From Hyphomicrobiales bacterium (GTDB lineage Bacteria > Pseudomonadota > Alphaproteobacteria > Rhizobiales > RI-29): a stretch of 64,000 nt of DNA. The position numbers were made by a program, and so were the translations under genes. Location of the stretch: NCBI GenBank assembly GCA_016125495.1, contig WGLQ01000006.1:29076-93075 (forward strand). Reading direction: 5' to 3'. The notes beneath the pieces were generated by a model. That model saw nothing but the letters and a program-made list of their open reading frames with translations. It was not told where the DNA came from and made no database searches. This document shows positions 27,034-35,729 of the stretch, one piece after another (position 1 is the first letter of the stretch; each line of letters begins with the position of its first letter).

Positions 27034-28125
27034 TCACGCCGCGTCGCGGTCGTCACCACCGTCACTCTTGCCCTTGATGCGGCGCACGCCGCGCTGGATG
27101 CGGTCGGCGACTTCGTGGCGTTCCGGAATGGCGTCGACCGCTTTTTCCTTCAAGCGCTTGACCTTTTCGACCTGGTCCCTGGCCTTGCGCTTGATGTCCT
27201 CGCGGTCGGGGATCAACTCGCTCGCCTTGCGGCGGATACGGCGGATCGCCTTGATGGTCTTGAGGCGGCGGCCGCCGCGCTCCTCGACGACCTCGTTCGT
27301 CACCTCGAGTTCGCCGAGCGCGTGAACGCGATCGTAGAGCTCCTGCATCAGCTCCTTGCGGTCGTCCTTGTGGGTGAGTTCGTCGAAGGGGACCACGTCG
27401 CCAATGCGAACCTTGCACACCGAGCCGGCGAAGCGGCGGAATTCCGAAACGAGCAGGGAGAGCCGAAGTGTGAGGCTGAAGCGGCTGACGAGGTGGAAGA
27501 TCCAGCTGTTCTGGCCCTCGAAGTAGACCGGCAGCACGGCGGCCTTGGCCGACATGATCATGCGCGCCGTGAACATCTTCCAGGGCAACTCCTCGGCCTT
27601 GCCCCAGGGGGTGTGCGCCGTCGCCACGCCACCGCCCGGGAAAACCACGATCGTCCAGCCCTTGGCGAGGAGGTCGAGCGCCTCCTTGCGGGTTTCGATG
27701 TTGAATTTCATCGCCTCCTTCGATTCCTCGAAGTCGACGGCGAGCGAATAGGGCAGGATCTCCGGCACCTTGGTGAGGTCGCGGTTGAGCAGGACCTTGT
27801 AGGGCCGGCCGAGCTGCTCGGCGATAGCGAGCGCGGCGATGCCGTCGCCGATGCCGAACGGGTGGTTGGCGACGATGACGAGGGGCACGTCGGGCGCGAT
27901 GACCGGCGGCCAGTGACCGGACTTGATCGCCAGCTCGACGTTGATGAGCTTCAGAAGGTCGCCCATCACACGATCGGAGTGGCCGACGATTTCGGTGCGC
28001 CAGATCTGATAGAGCGGGAGGAATCGGTGCCGGCCGGACAGCGCCTCGATGGTCTCGACCATCTTGCGCTTCCACCAGGGGTCCTTCGGATTCGCGTAGC
28101 TCAGCTCACGGAACTTCGTCACCAT
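27034..28125 (-). CDS. lysophospholipid acyltransferase-family protein
   Basis: A 363-aa PlsC-like protein. The acyltransferase block I is VANHPFGIGDG (about residue 83; an NHxxxxD-type motif). Block II-like FNIETRKEAL and block III-like VVFPGGGVATAHTPWGKAE and AAVLPVYFEGQNSW follow. The last 90 residues are highly charged helices (many Arg/Lys/Glu: RRIRRKASELIPDREDIKRKA), unusual for the basic family and possibly a coiled coil. No long membrane helix is obvious. It may act on lyso-phospholipid or ornithine lipid precursors. Single gene, convergent with the methyltransferase. Confidence 0.82.
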   Translation of the reverse strand: MVTKFRELSYANPKDPWWKRKMVETIEALSGRHRFLPLYQIWRTEIVGHSDRVMGDLLKLINVELAIKSGHWPPVIAPDVPLVIVANHPFGIGDGIAALAIAEQLGRPYKVLLNRDLTKVPEILPYSLAVDFEESKEAMKFNIETRKEALDLLAKGWTIVVFPGGGVATAHTPWGKAEELPWKMFTARMIMSAKAAVLPVYFEGQNSWIFHLVSRFSLTLRLSLLVSEFRRFAGSVCKVRIGDVVPFDELTHKDDRKELMQELYDRVHALGELEVTNEVVEERGGRRLKTIKAIRRIRRKASELIPDREDIKRKARDQVEKVKRLKEKAVDAIPERHEVADRIQRGVRRIKGKSDGGDDRDAA

Positions 28126-28293
28126 CGCCCCACCTCTCAGCAGGCACGGCCACTCGCCGCTCGTAACACAGTGCCCTCAAGTTGCGGCCCGTCGTCGCCA
28201 CCGCAGGCTGAAAGACGGCATCCGAGCACCGAATCCCCGAGAGAGCAAGCGTTCTGACGTGGTTGCATCGGCCGACCAGCCATGCCGTCCGGT

Positions 28294-30912
28294 TCAGAAT
28301 GCCGGTACGGTCTGGCGTCGGCGCTGCGCAAGAATCACGATCAGGAGCAGCAGAAAGGCCGGAATGTAGAAGACCTGCCTCGGCATGCGCTCGGCCGGCG
28401 TTTCGATGCGCGTGATCTCGACCGGGTTGTCGCCGTAGAAGTCGAAGCCCTGGAGCGACTGGAAATAGCGCGAGCCGGGCAACGGCTCGTCGAGCAGCGC
28501 CTTGCCGGCTTCCTCGCGCACCAGGAGTCCGGCCTGGGCGAGCCGTTCGGAGCCCGACCCCGCCGCGCCGAGGGCGACGATGAAGGTCTTGGTAGTTTGT
28601 TCGTCGGGCCGGTCGAAGTCCGGGCCTTCGATCACGAGGCGCAGGCTTTCACCAGCGCCGGCCGCACCCGCCAGGCGAACGACCTCGGCACCCGGCCGGG
28701 CATCGAAGGGGGCGGCGATCTGGTCGAGCCAGAAGCCCGGGCGAAAGAGCGTGAAGGCGACCAACAGGAGTGCGAGCGTCTCCCAGAGGCGGCTGCGGGC
28801 GAAGAAGTAGCCCTGCGTCGCGGCCGCGAACACCATCATGGCAACGGTCGCAACCACGAAGACGACGAGGCCCTCCAAGAACGTGACATCGATCAGGAGG
28901 AGATCGGTGTTGAAGATGAAGAGGAAGGGCAGGAGAGCGGTGCGGATGTCGTAGGCAAAGCCCTGGAGGCCCGTGCGGATCGGGTCGCCCCCCGAGATGG
29001 CGGCGGCTGCGAATGCGGCAAGCCCGACAGGCGGCGTATCGTCGGCGAGAATGCCGAAATAGAAGACGAAGAGATGGACCGCGACGAGTGGTACGATGAG
29101 ACCGGACTGGGCGCCGAGGGAGACGATCACCGGCGCCATCAGCGAGGAGACGACAATGTAGTTGGCCGTCGTCGGCAGACCCATGCCGAGCACGAGGCTC
29201 ATGACGGCGACCAGCAGCAACATCGCCATGAGGCTGCCGCCGGAGAGGTATTCGACGAACTCGCCGATCACCTGATGGGCGCCGGTGAGCGAGACCGTGC
29301 CGATGATGACACCGGCAACGGCCGTCGCAACGCCGATGCCGATCATGTTGCGGGCCCCGGCCACCATGCCGGAAACGAAATCCGACCACCCCTGGCGGAC
29401 CCCGATGGCAAGGCCGCCCTCGCCGCGCAGAATCCGCTTCAGGCTGTGCTGCGTCAACACGATGAAGATCATCGCCATCGCCGCCCAATACGCCGAGAGG
29501 GTCGGGGACAGCCGCTCGACCAGGACGCACCAGAGCAGGATGACGATCGGCAGCACGAAGTGAAAGCCGGTGACGGCGACCTCCCAAGGCCTCGGCAGGG
29601 CGAGCAGCGGGGCGTTGGGATCATCCATCTCGAGATCGGGATGGCGGGCGGCGAGCCAGAGACAGACGAGATAGGCAAGGAGGAAAAGAATGGCGACGGT
29701 GGCGAGCGTCAGGCCGGGCACCGCCGTCTTGATCCAACCGAGCCCGTAATAGACCACGACGGCGAGGACCATCATGGCGAGGAAGCCGAAGAGCACGCTC
29801 GAAAGACGCGCGGCGAGGGTGCCGAGCGGGGTCGGGCGCTCGAGGCCCTTGAGGCCCATCTTCAGCGCCTCGATGTGCACGATGTAGACGAGGGCGATGT
29901 AGGAGATCACCGCCGGCAGGAAGGCGTGCTTGATGAGTTCGGAATAGGCGACGCCCGTGAACTCGGAAATGAGGAACGCCGCCGCGCCCATGACGGGTGG
30001 CATGAGCTGGCCGTTGGTCGAGGAGGCAACCTCGACGGCACCGGCTTTTTCCGCCTTGAATCCGGTGCGCTTCATGAGGGGGATGGTGAAAGTCCCGGTG
30101 GTCACGACGTTGGCGATCGAGGAGCCGGAATACACACCCGAGAGTGCCGAGGCGACGACGGCGGCCTTGGCGGGACCGCCGCGCAAGTGGCCGAGAAGCG
30201 CGAACGCAAGCTTGATGAAGTAGTTGCCAGCGCCGGCCTTCTCGAGCAGCGCGCCAAAGAGCACGAAGAGGAAGATCATCGAGGCCGAGACGCCGAGCGC
30301 GACGCCGAAGACACCCTCGGTCTGCATCCAGAAATGCCACAACGCCTTGCCGAAGGACGCCCCTTTCCACTGGATCGCCTCCGGCAGGAACGACATGTGT
30401 CCGAAAAAGACATAGAGGACGAAAACTCCAGCGACGATGACGAGCGGGAGACCGAGGGACCGAAAGACCGCGATCGCGATCGAGATCATGCCGATCGTCG
30501 AGATCGCGAGGTCGGCCGTGGTCGGCAGGCCGGCACGGCGCCCGATCTCCTCGCGCAGCACGAAGAGATAAAGGCACGAGAGCGCCCCAGCCGCCGCGAG
30601 CAGCCAGTCGTACCAGGGAACGTGCTGGCGCGGACTGGAGCGAAAAAGCGGATAGGCCAGCATCGCCAGAACGAGCGCGAAGGCGAGGTGGATCTGGCGT
30701 GCCTCCTGGTTGTTGAAGACGACGTTGAGGCCGGTCGCCTCGCTCAGCCAGAAGGGAACCGCCGATGCGATGTAGAGCTGGAAGAGAGACCAGACGAATG
30801 CCAGGACCAGAATGACCGATCGGGTCAGGCCGCGCGGTTCACGTCCGCCCGTGTCGACCTCGGAAGCGATGCGTTCGGCCTCATCGATGGATCGGGTCTC
30901 GGCTTGGCTCAT
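28294..30912 (-). CDS. TRAP transporter fused permease (DctQM, TAXI type)
   Basis: About 872 aa, the size of fused small plus large TRAP permease subunits. The N-terminal part (to about residue 200) gives the 4-helix DctQ-like segment, followed by the DctM domain: IFLFVLFGALLEKAGAGNYFIKLAFAL, VYSGSSIANVVTTGTFTIPLMKRTGF, LVLGMGLPTTANYIVVSSL and ADDTPPVGLAAFAAAAISGGDPIRTG. These are signatures of TAXI-associated permeases. The C-terminus adds two more helices and a soluble stretch. It uses an ion gradient to import an organic acid delivered by the periplasmic receptor encoded 266 bp upstream. The ATG at 30912 is preferred over the upstream GTG. Confidence 0.93.
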   Translation of the reverse strand: MSQAETRSIDEAERIASEVDTGGREPRGLTRSVILVLAFVWSLFQLYIASAVPFWLSEATGLNVVFNNQEARQIHLAFALVLAMLAYPLFRSSPRQHVPWYDWLLAAAGALSCLYLFVLREEIGRRAGLPTTADLAISTIGMISIAIAVFRSLGLPLVIVAGVFVLYVFFGHMSFLPEAIQWKGASFGKALWHFWMQTEGVFGVALGVSASMIFLFVLFGALLEKAGAGNYFIKLAFALLGHLRGGPAKAAVVASALSGVYSGSSIANVVTTGTFTIPLMKRTGFKAEKAGAVEVASSTNGQLMPPVMGAAAFLISEFTGVAYSELIKHAFLPAVISYIALVYIVHIEALKMGLKGLERPTPLGTLAARLSSVLFGFLAMMVLAVVVYYGLGWIKTAVPGLTLATVAILFLLAYLVCLWLAARHPDLEMDDPNAPLLALPRPWEVAVTGFHFVLPIVILLWCVLVERLSPTLSAYWAAMAMIFIVLTQHSLKRILRGEGGLAIGVRQGWSDFVSGMVAGARNMIGIGVATAVAGVIIGTVSLTGAHQVIGEFVEYLSGGSLMAMLLLVAVMSLVLGMGLPTTANYIVVSSLMAPVIVSLGAQSGLIVPLVAVHLFVFYFGILADDTPPVGLAAFAAAAISGGDPIRTGLQGFAYDIRTALLPFLFIFNTDLLLIDVTFLEGLVVFVVATVAMMVFAAATQGYFFARSRLWETLALLLVAFTLFRPGFWLDQIAAPFDARPGAEVVRLAGAAGAGESLRLVIEGPDFDRPDEQTTKTFIVALGAAGSGSERLAQAGLLVREEAGKALLDEPLPGSRYFQSLQGFDFYGDNPVEITRIETPAERMPRQVFYIPAFLLLLIVILAQRRRQTVPAF

Positions 30913-31178
30913 CGCGGTCACTCATGGCTGGAAGGCGGCCGGCCCTCGAGAGCCGACGCAATGGCTGGCTCAGGACCCGAGCCCGTGCGCCGGATTCACC
31001 ACCGGAGGGATGCACGAGAGTCGCCGCCGCGGGAGGCCGGGCCGAGCTGGGCGGCAACCCGTCGATCGGGCACTCCGAAGTTGGACGAATTGGGGTTGCT
31101 CGCCGACGAACAGAAGCCGGCGAGCATGGCGAACTCGCTAGGGATGGCCGGGCAGCAACCCGGCCATCCGCCGACGGA

Positions 31179-32144
31179 TTACATCCAGCCGCGCTCCTTG
31201 TAGTAGCGCGCGGCGCCCGGGTGCAGAGGCACCGAGAGACCATCCTTGATCATCTCGGCCTCCTTGAGGGCCGAAAACGCCGGATGGAGACCCTTGAAGT
31301 CCGCGAAGTTGTCGAAGACGGCCTTCACCAGCGTATAGACCACTTCCTCCGGCACATCGGCTGAACTGACCAAGGTCGCGCCGACGCCGAAGGTCGTCAC
31401 GTCCTGCGGGTTGCCGGTGTAGGTGCCGCCCGGGATCGTGGCGGACCGGTAGTAGCCGTTCTCGGCGATCAGCTTGTCGATCGGGGCGCCCGTCACGTCG
31501 ACGAGCTGGACGGCGCACGTGGTGGCCGCTTCGGTGATCGCGGCCGCCGGGTGGCCGACCGTGTAGATCATCGCGTCGATCTTGCCGTCACAGAGGGCCT
31601 GGGCCATCTCCGAACCCTTCAGTTCGGCCGCGAGCGAGAGATCGGACATGGCGATGCCGAAGGCCTCCATGACGACTTCCATGGTCGCGCGCTGACCGGA
31701 GCCGGGATTGCCGACGTTGACCTTCTTGCCCTTGATGTCCTCGAACTTGGCGATGCCGGAATCGGGACGCACGATCAGCGTGAAGGGCTCCGGGTGGATC
31801 GAAAAGACCGCCCTCAGGCCCTCGAAGGCGCCCTGCTCCTGGAATTTCGAGGTGCCGCGATAGGCATGATACTGCCAGTCGGACTGGGCGACGCCGAACT
31901 CCAGCTCGCCGGTGCGAACCGTGTTGATGTTGTAGACCGAGCCACCCGTCGATTCGGCCGAACAGCGGATGCCGTGGGTCTTGCGGTCCTTGTTGACCAG
32001 CCGGCAAATGGCACCGCCAGCCGGATAGTAGACGCCGGTGACGCCGCCGGTGCCGATCGAAACGAACTTCTGCTCGGCTGCCGCGGGCAGCTGACTCATG
32101 GCAACGATCGCCGTGGCCGCCACCAGTCTCATTACAAGCTGCAT
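31179..32144 (-). CDS. TAXI-family TRAP transporter substrate-binding protein
   Basis: A 321-aa periplasmic receptor. The start [25 protein letters not shown] gives a signal peptide and has GGAGG 6 nt upstream. The TAXI signature is [23 protein letters not shown], then [41 protein letters not shown] and [18 protein letters not shown]. It delivers ligand to the fused permease downstream; the pair is a standard TAXI operon. The ligand is not inferable (glutamate-like or other dicarboxylates are known in the family). Confidence 0.93.
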   Translation of the reverse strand: MQLVMRLVAATAIVAMSQLPAAAEQKFVSIGTGGVTGVYYPAGGAICRLVNKDRKTHGIRCSAESTGGSVYNINTVRTGELEFGVAQSDWQYHAYRGTSKFQEQGAFEGLRAVFSIHPEPFTLIVRPDSGIAKFEDIKGKKVNVGNPGSGQRATMEVVMEAFGIAMSDLSLAAELKGSEMAQALCDGKIDAMIYTVGHPAAAITEAATTCAVQLVDVTGAPIDKLIAENGYYRSATIPGGTYTGNPQDVTTFGVGATLVSSADVPEEVVYTLVKAVFDNFADFKGLHPAFSALKEAEMIKDGLSVPLHPGAARYYKERGWM

Positions 32145-32386
32145 ACCTGTCCTCCCTGCAAGCTTCTGTTCAGGTGGCCACAAGATGTGCACACATGTCG
32201 GCGGATGTCACGGCCAAATGCCCGAATGGGCGGGTCGCTGTGGCTCGCGCGGATGCCTGTCGGGCGACTCTCGGAATGTCGGAACGGGACGCGCACGCAG
32301 ACCACGAGAGGCGCTAGTTTCGAGGCTTCGAGCGCGGCTGGCGGTGCCCGCCGAGGCCGGCCAGTCGACGGGAAGAAGACCAGACC

Positions 32387-33304
32387 ATGACGATCGCCGT
32401 GAATGCCGGTGCGCCCGATGCATCCTATCGCAGGGGCGTCCTGCTCGTGCTGCTGGCCGGCACCTGCTGGTCGATCATGGGCGTCACCATCCGCTTCATG
32501 GAGGAGGCGACGGCGGCGCAGATCCTCTTCTACCGCTCCCTGGCGCTGGCGCCGGTGCTGCTGGTGATCATGGCGGTCAAGTCGGGCGGCAATCCGCTCG
32601 CGCAGGTCGCCCGTTCGAGCAGCGCCGCCGTGCTCGGCGGGCTGTCGCTGGTGGTCGCCTCGGCCGGCGGCGTTGCCGCGATCCAGCTGACAACCGTGGC
32701 CAACGCACTCTTCCTCTTCGCCTCGGCCCCGTTCTTTGCCGCCATCATCGCGCGCGTGGTGCTCGGCGAGCGCCAGCGCATGGCGACCTGGATCGCGCTC
32801 ACGTTCGCCCTGTTCGGCATCACGATGATGGTCGGCGAGGGAATTTCGATCGGCCATCTCGAGGGCAACCTCATGGCCGCCCTCTCGGCGCTCGGGTTCG
32901 CCGTGTTCACGGTGGCGTTGCGGTCGGAGCGGCATGTCGACAGCCTGGCGACGGTGTTTCTCGGCGCGATCTTTTCGCTGGTGGCGACGGGGGCGTTCTG
33001 CATGGCTTCCGGGATCGGCCTGGCGCTCTCGATGAACGACCTCCTGCTCAGCCTCGGGCTCGGCATCTTCCAGATGGGCGCAGGGCTGACGCTCTATTCG
33101 CTCGGCTCGCGCAGCGTGCCGGCCGGTGAACTGGCCCTCCTTTCGATGAGCGAGGTGGCGCTCGGCGTGCTCTGGGCCTGGCTGCTGCTCGGGGAGTCCG
33201 GCGGCTTTTTCACCATGCTGGGTGGCGGCCTGCTGATGGCGGCGATCGCCGGCAATGCGCTCTCGGGAATGCGGCGCCGGCCGGTGCCGACCGGAATCCG
33301 CTGA
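32387..33304 (+). CDS. EamA/DMT-superfamily permease
   Basis: A 305-aa inner-membrane protein with about ten hydrophobic helices arranged as two five-helix EamA repeats (VLLVLLAGTCWSIMGVTIRFM and NLMAALSALGFAVFTVALR begin the repeats). It has the characteristic repeat ends ANALFLFASAPFFAAIIARVVLGER and SMSEVALGVLWAWLLLGES. Probable exporter or importer of a small metabolite such as an amino acid or its derivative. It is divergent from the TAXI receptor gene by 242 bp and 138 bp upstream of hsp20. Confidence 0.9.
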   Translation: MTIAVNAGAPDASYRRGVLLVLLAGTCWSIMGVTIRFMEEATAAQILFYRSLALAPVLLVIMAVKSGGNPLAQVARSSSAAVLGGLSLVVASAGGVAAIQLTTVANALFLFASAPFFAAIIARVVLGERQRMATWIALTFALFGITMMVGEGISIGHLEGNLMAALSALGFAVFTVALRSERHVDSLATVFLGAIFSLVATGAFCMASGIGLALSMNDLLLSLGLGIFQMGAGLTLYSLGSRSVPAGELALLSMSEVALGVLWAWLLLGESGGFFTMLGGGLLMAAIAGNALSGMRRRPVPTGIR

Positions 33305-33334
33305 GCGTCGGCGGAAGGCCTGTCCTCCCGGCGG

Positions 33335-33348
33335 TTGACCTGGATCAA
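33335..33348 (+). promoter_or_regulatory. FNR/FixK-like box upstream of hsp20
   Basis: The sequence TTGACCTGGATCAA matches TTGA-N6-TCAA, the Crp/FNR-family oxygen-responsive operator, with one deviation from the strict TTGAT-N4-ATCAA form. Its centre is about 101 bp upstream of the hsp20 ATG. It is read from the sequence only; no FNR/FixK gene is in the window. Confidence 0.6.
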
Positions 33349-33442
33349 TGCCCCCGCGACCCCTCCTCGCGATGATCATGGCAGGCCGCGCTCCCCCCGC
33401 GCGCGCCGAATTCCCAAAGCGACAACGCAAGAGAGCAAGCAC

Positions 33443-33943
33443 ATGGCACAAGAGATCAAGAAGTCCGAGCCGGCTGCACCTGCAGCTCGCGCAACAGTCG
33501 ACCCCTTCACCGCCATGCGGGCGGAAATGGACCGGGTCTTCGACAGCTTCCTCGGCCGCGGATGGGGCGCCATGCCCACCGTGTTCCAAGACTTTCCGCG
33601 CGCGAACGGCACGATGCCGAGCGTCGATATCCGTGACGACGAAAAGGAAATCGTCGTCGAAGCCGAGTTGCCGGGCATCGCCGAGAAGGATATCGACGTG
33701 ACGCTGCGCGATGGCGTGCTCACGATCCGCGGCGAGAAAAAGGGCGTACGCGAGGAAAAGAAAGACGACTACCATCTCAGCGAGCGCAGCTACGGCAGCT
33801 TCCAGCGCTCGTTCCGGCTGCCGGACTCGATCGACGAGGAAAAGATCGCGGCAAAGCTCGAGAGCGGCGTCCTGAGAATTGCGCTCCCGAAACGTCCGGA
33901 GGCCGTCAAGGCGGAAAAGCGGATCTCGATCGCCAGCAAGTGA
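33443..33943 (+). CDS. small heat-shock protein, Hsp20/alpha-crystallin family
   Basis: A 166-aa ATP-independent holdase. A short N-terminal arm with DPFTAMRAEMDRVFDSF and GRGWG is followed by the alpha-crystallin domain, from about residue 55: VDIRDDEKEIVVEAELPGI, KDIDVTLRDGVLTIRGEKK, YHLSERSYGSFQRSFRLP and KLESGVLRIALPKRPEA with the C-terminal I/L-x-I/L-type anchoring segment. The ATG at 33443 (MAQEIKKSEP) is preceded by AAGAGAGCAAGCAC. An FNR/FixK-like box upstream suggests control by oxygen limitation rather than heat alone. Confidence 0.94.
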   Translation: MAQEIKKSEPAAPAARATVDPFTAMRAEMDRVFDSFLGRGWGAMPTVFQDFPRANGTMPSVDIRDDEKEIVVEAELPGIAEKDIDVTLRDGVLTIRGEKKGVREEKKDDYHLSERSYGSFQRSFRLPDSIDEEKIAAKLESGVLRIALPKRPEAVKAEKRISIASK

Positions 33944-34070
33944 GAGACACTGACGGCGCATGATCCGGAGCACCAGACCGGAGATCCCGGCAGGCATCGG
34001 GGCGGTCGACGGACAGGCTGAAAATCGTCTGTCGACCGTTCGTCGATCATTGCGACCGAGTTGCGCCCAA

Positions 34071-34135
34071 GTGCGCTGCTATTGCCCTTCGGCTTCGCCG
34101 AAGCGCGCTGCTATTGTCCTTCGGCTTCGCCGAAG
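34071..34135. repeat. 32-bp tandem duplication carrying a UUCG-type hairpin
   Basis: Two near-identical 32-bp units (34071-34102 and 34103-34134) differ at only two positions. Each contains CTTCGGCTTCGCCGAAG, a perfect 7-bp stem with a 3-nt loop (34087-34103 and 34119-34135). The second unit includes the last codons and TAG stop of the minus-strand gene at 34111; the first unit is a copy of that gene end lying just after it. The hairpins may terminate transcription from both converging genes. Confidence 0.85.
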
Positions 34136-34527
34136 CGCAGGGCCCGGAATTCCTCGATGCGCGCACGGACCACGTTGCGCGACCCGTCGAAGCCGATACG
34201 CTCCATTGCGGCACTCCAATGGCCCGCCTGCACGAGCAGTTCCTCGGCCAGCGTCGAGCCACTGTAGTTTGCGATGTAGCGCTCGAGGGCGCTGGCATTG
34301 AAGAGCGCCAGCACGATCAACATGACGAGCATGGCGGCCGCACCACGCCTCACGGTGGTGCGGGTGACGTGGGCGGTGACCTCGACGGGCAGATCGGGGT
34401 CGGAGGGCGAGCGGCGCACCGAGCGAAGGCTCGCGCTCGGCGGGACCTGGGAGCGTGGCACCTGCGAGCGAGGGACCTCGCCGCGCGGCCCGACATGGCC
34501 GGTTCTCGGTGGGTCGTTGCGGGACAT
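34111..34527 (-). CDS. small single-pass membrane protein of unknown function
   Basis: A 138-aa protein. The N-terminal 60 residues are polar with a short internal repeat (PRSQVPRSQVP), followed by one transmembrane helix, GAAAMLVMLIVLALFNASAL (about residues 62-81), and a 55-residue C-terminal part (ERYIANYSG, EELLVQAGHWSAAMERIGF, VVRARIEEFRALRF). The topology suggests a bitopic inner-membrane protein. The start MSRNDPPRTGHVG is the most plausible in-frame ATG, with a GAGGAGA just upstream. I do not recognise the family. Its stop lies inside the duplicated 32-bp unit. Confidence 0.6.
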   Translation of the reverse strand: MSRNDPPRTGHVGPRGEVPRSQVPRSQVPPSASLRSVRRSPSDPDLPVEVTAHVTRTTVRRGAAAMLVMLIVLALFNASALERYIANYSGSTLAEELLVQAGHWSAAMERIGFDGSRNVVRARIEEFRALRFGEAEGQ

Positions 34528-34965
34528 CGCAGTCGTCTCCTCTCTCGTGCGCGCCCGAGGGGGCCGGCGCGCCCGTCGCCTGCGGTTCGCGAACCGTGGC
34601 CTGCGATGTGCCAGCCACCCGACCACGACAATTGGCGAGCACATTGCGCTGTTTCGCGGGACTTGTGAACATGTGCATCGCCACCCTGCCGCGTTGCCGC
34701 TGGCCGGCGACGGTCGATGCGTGTCGATTGTATGCACTTCGATATTGAAGTTGTATTTTTATTGTGTACATTCTGGCGTCCAGATGATCGGATGTTGGCT
34801 GCCGCTCGAAGAGGGGCGCCATCGGATCACATGGGACGCAGCGCCCACTGCAGGATGCGCGACCAGCAAGAAGAGCCGGGGGAGGTTCCCGCGCGCCGCT
34901 TGCGGTTCCGCGGGAGTTGCATCGACGGCGAATGCCTCGACCGGGACGGCAAGGGTTTCTCGCCG
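34528..34965. other. 438-bp intergenic region with AT-rich promoter-like core
   Basis: It separates the small membrane protein (minus) from the GntR gene (plus). The stretch 34721-34775 is markedly AT-rich compared with its surroundings and holds two similar words, ATTGTATGCACTTCG (34727-34741) and ATTGTGTACATTCTG (34761-34775), plus an imperfect palindrome CTTCGATATTGAAG (34737-34750). No convincing gene was found. Confidence 0.5.
34727..34775 (+). promoter_or_regulatory. candidate GntR/FCD operator pair
   Basis: Two direct, partly palindromic words, TTGTATGCA and TTGTGTACA, lie 34 bp apart and resemble the TTGTATACAA-type operators of FadR/FCD-subfamily GntR proteins. They lie about 190-240 bp before the GntR start codon. 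This is inferred from pattern only. Confidence 0.4.
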
Positions 34966-35667
34966 ATGACAAGTGGCAAGACATCTCTCTATGAGACTCT
35001 GACGCGCAAGATCCTGACCTTGGAGCTTCCTCCGGGGCACGATCTCGACGAGGCCAGCCTCAGCGCGGAGCACGGCATTTCCCGCACGCCTGTGCGCGAG
35101 GTACTGCGAAGGCTCCAGGGGGAAGGCTATGTGATGATGCGCGAGAACCGCGGCGCGCGCGTTGCCCCGATGAACCTCGAGACGCTCAGGGAATTCTTCC
35201 TCGTGGTTTCGATCGTCTATGAAGCGGTCGGCCGGCTTGCGGTGAAGAATTTCGCCTCCGCTCAGCTCGCCGAACTCGAAGCCTGCCAGCTGCGGTTCCG
35301 CGCCGCCGTCGCTGCGCGAGACGTCGAGGCGATGACGCTCGAGAACCGGTGCTTTCACGCCATCATCGGCGACATGGCGAACAATGTGTTCCTGAAACCA
35401 AGCTACGACCGGCTGCTGATCGACCATACGCGGATCGGGCACACGTTCTACGACCCGACCGACACGCAGACGGAGACCAATCTCCAACTGGCGTGCCGGC
35501 ACCACGACGAGTTCATCGAGGCCATCGCCGGACGCGACGAGGCGGTGATGGCGCGGCTGACGCACGAGCATCTCGAACTGTCGCGACGCAACATGGAGAT
35601 CTACGTCGCGCCGAAGTCGATGCCGTCGGACGCCAACGCGAGACCGCGCAAGCGACAGGTTGCATAG
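34966..35667 (+). CDS. GntR-family transcriptional regulator, FCD (FadR) subfamily
   Basis: A 233-aa protein. The N-terminal winged helix-turn-helix contains SLYETLTRKILTLELPPGHDLDE, LSAEHGISRTPVREVLRRLQGEGYV and REN-RGARVAP. The C-terminal all-helical FCD domain has FFLVVSIVYEAVGRLAV, ENRCFHAIIGDMANN and HHDEFIEAIAGRDEAVM, with the His/Asp ligand-binding residues usual in the family. The ATG at 34966 is chosen over the open frame from 34717, because the upstream part is unlike protein and overlaps the promoter-like region. It heads the DapA-ALDH-DAO-MttB cluster and is likely its local repressor. Confidence 0.92.
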   Translation: MTSGKTSLYETLTRKILTLELPPGHDLDEASLSAEHGISRTPVREVLRRLQGEGYVMMRENRGARVAPMNLETLREFFLVVSIVYEAVGRLAVKNFASAQLAELEACQLRFRAAVAARDVEAMTLENRCFHAIIGDMANNVFLKPSYDRLLIDHTRIGHTFYDPTDTQTETNLQLACRHHDEFIEAIAGRDEAVMARLTHEHLELSRRNMEIYVAPKSMPSDANARPRKRQVA

Positions 35668-35729
35668 GAAATGAACGCGACAATCGAGGCCGCGCTCGCG
35701 CAGCGGTCGAGGCGACAGGAGGAAACCCA

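Noticed and set aside
28282..31203. 973-codon plus-strand frame
   Set aside because: Mirror of the TRAP permease gene; its Asp/His/Arg/Glu-rich composition is what antisense of hydrophobic codons gives.
32132..33997. 621-codon minus-strand frame across the EamA and hsp20 genes
   Set aside because: It covers two clear plus-strand genes and their gap; no domain is visible.
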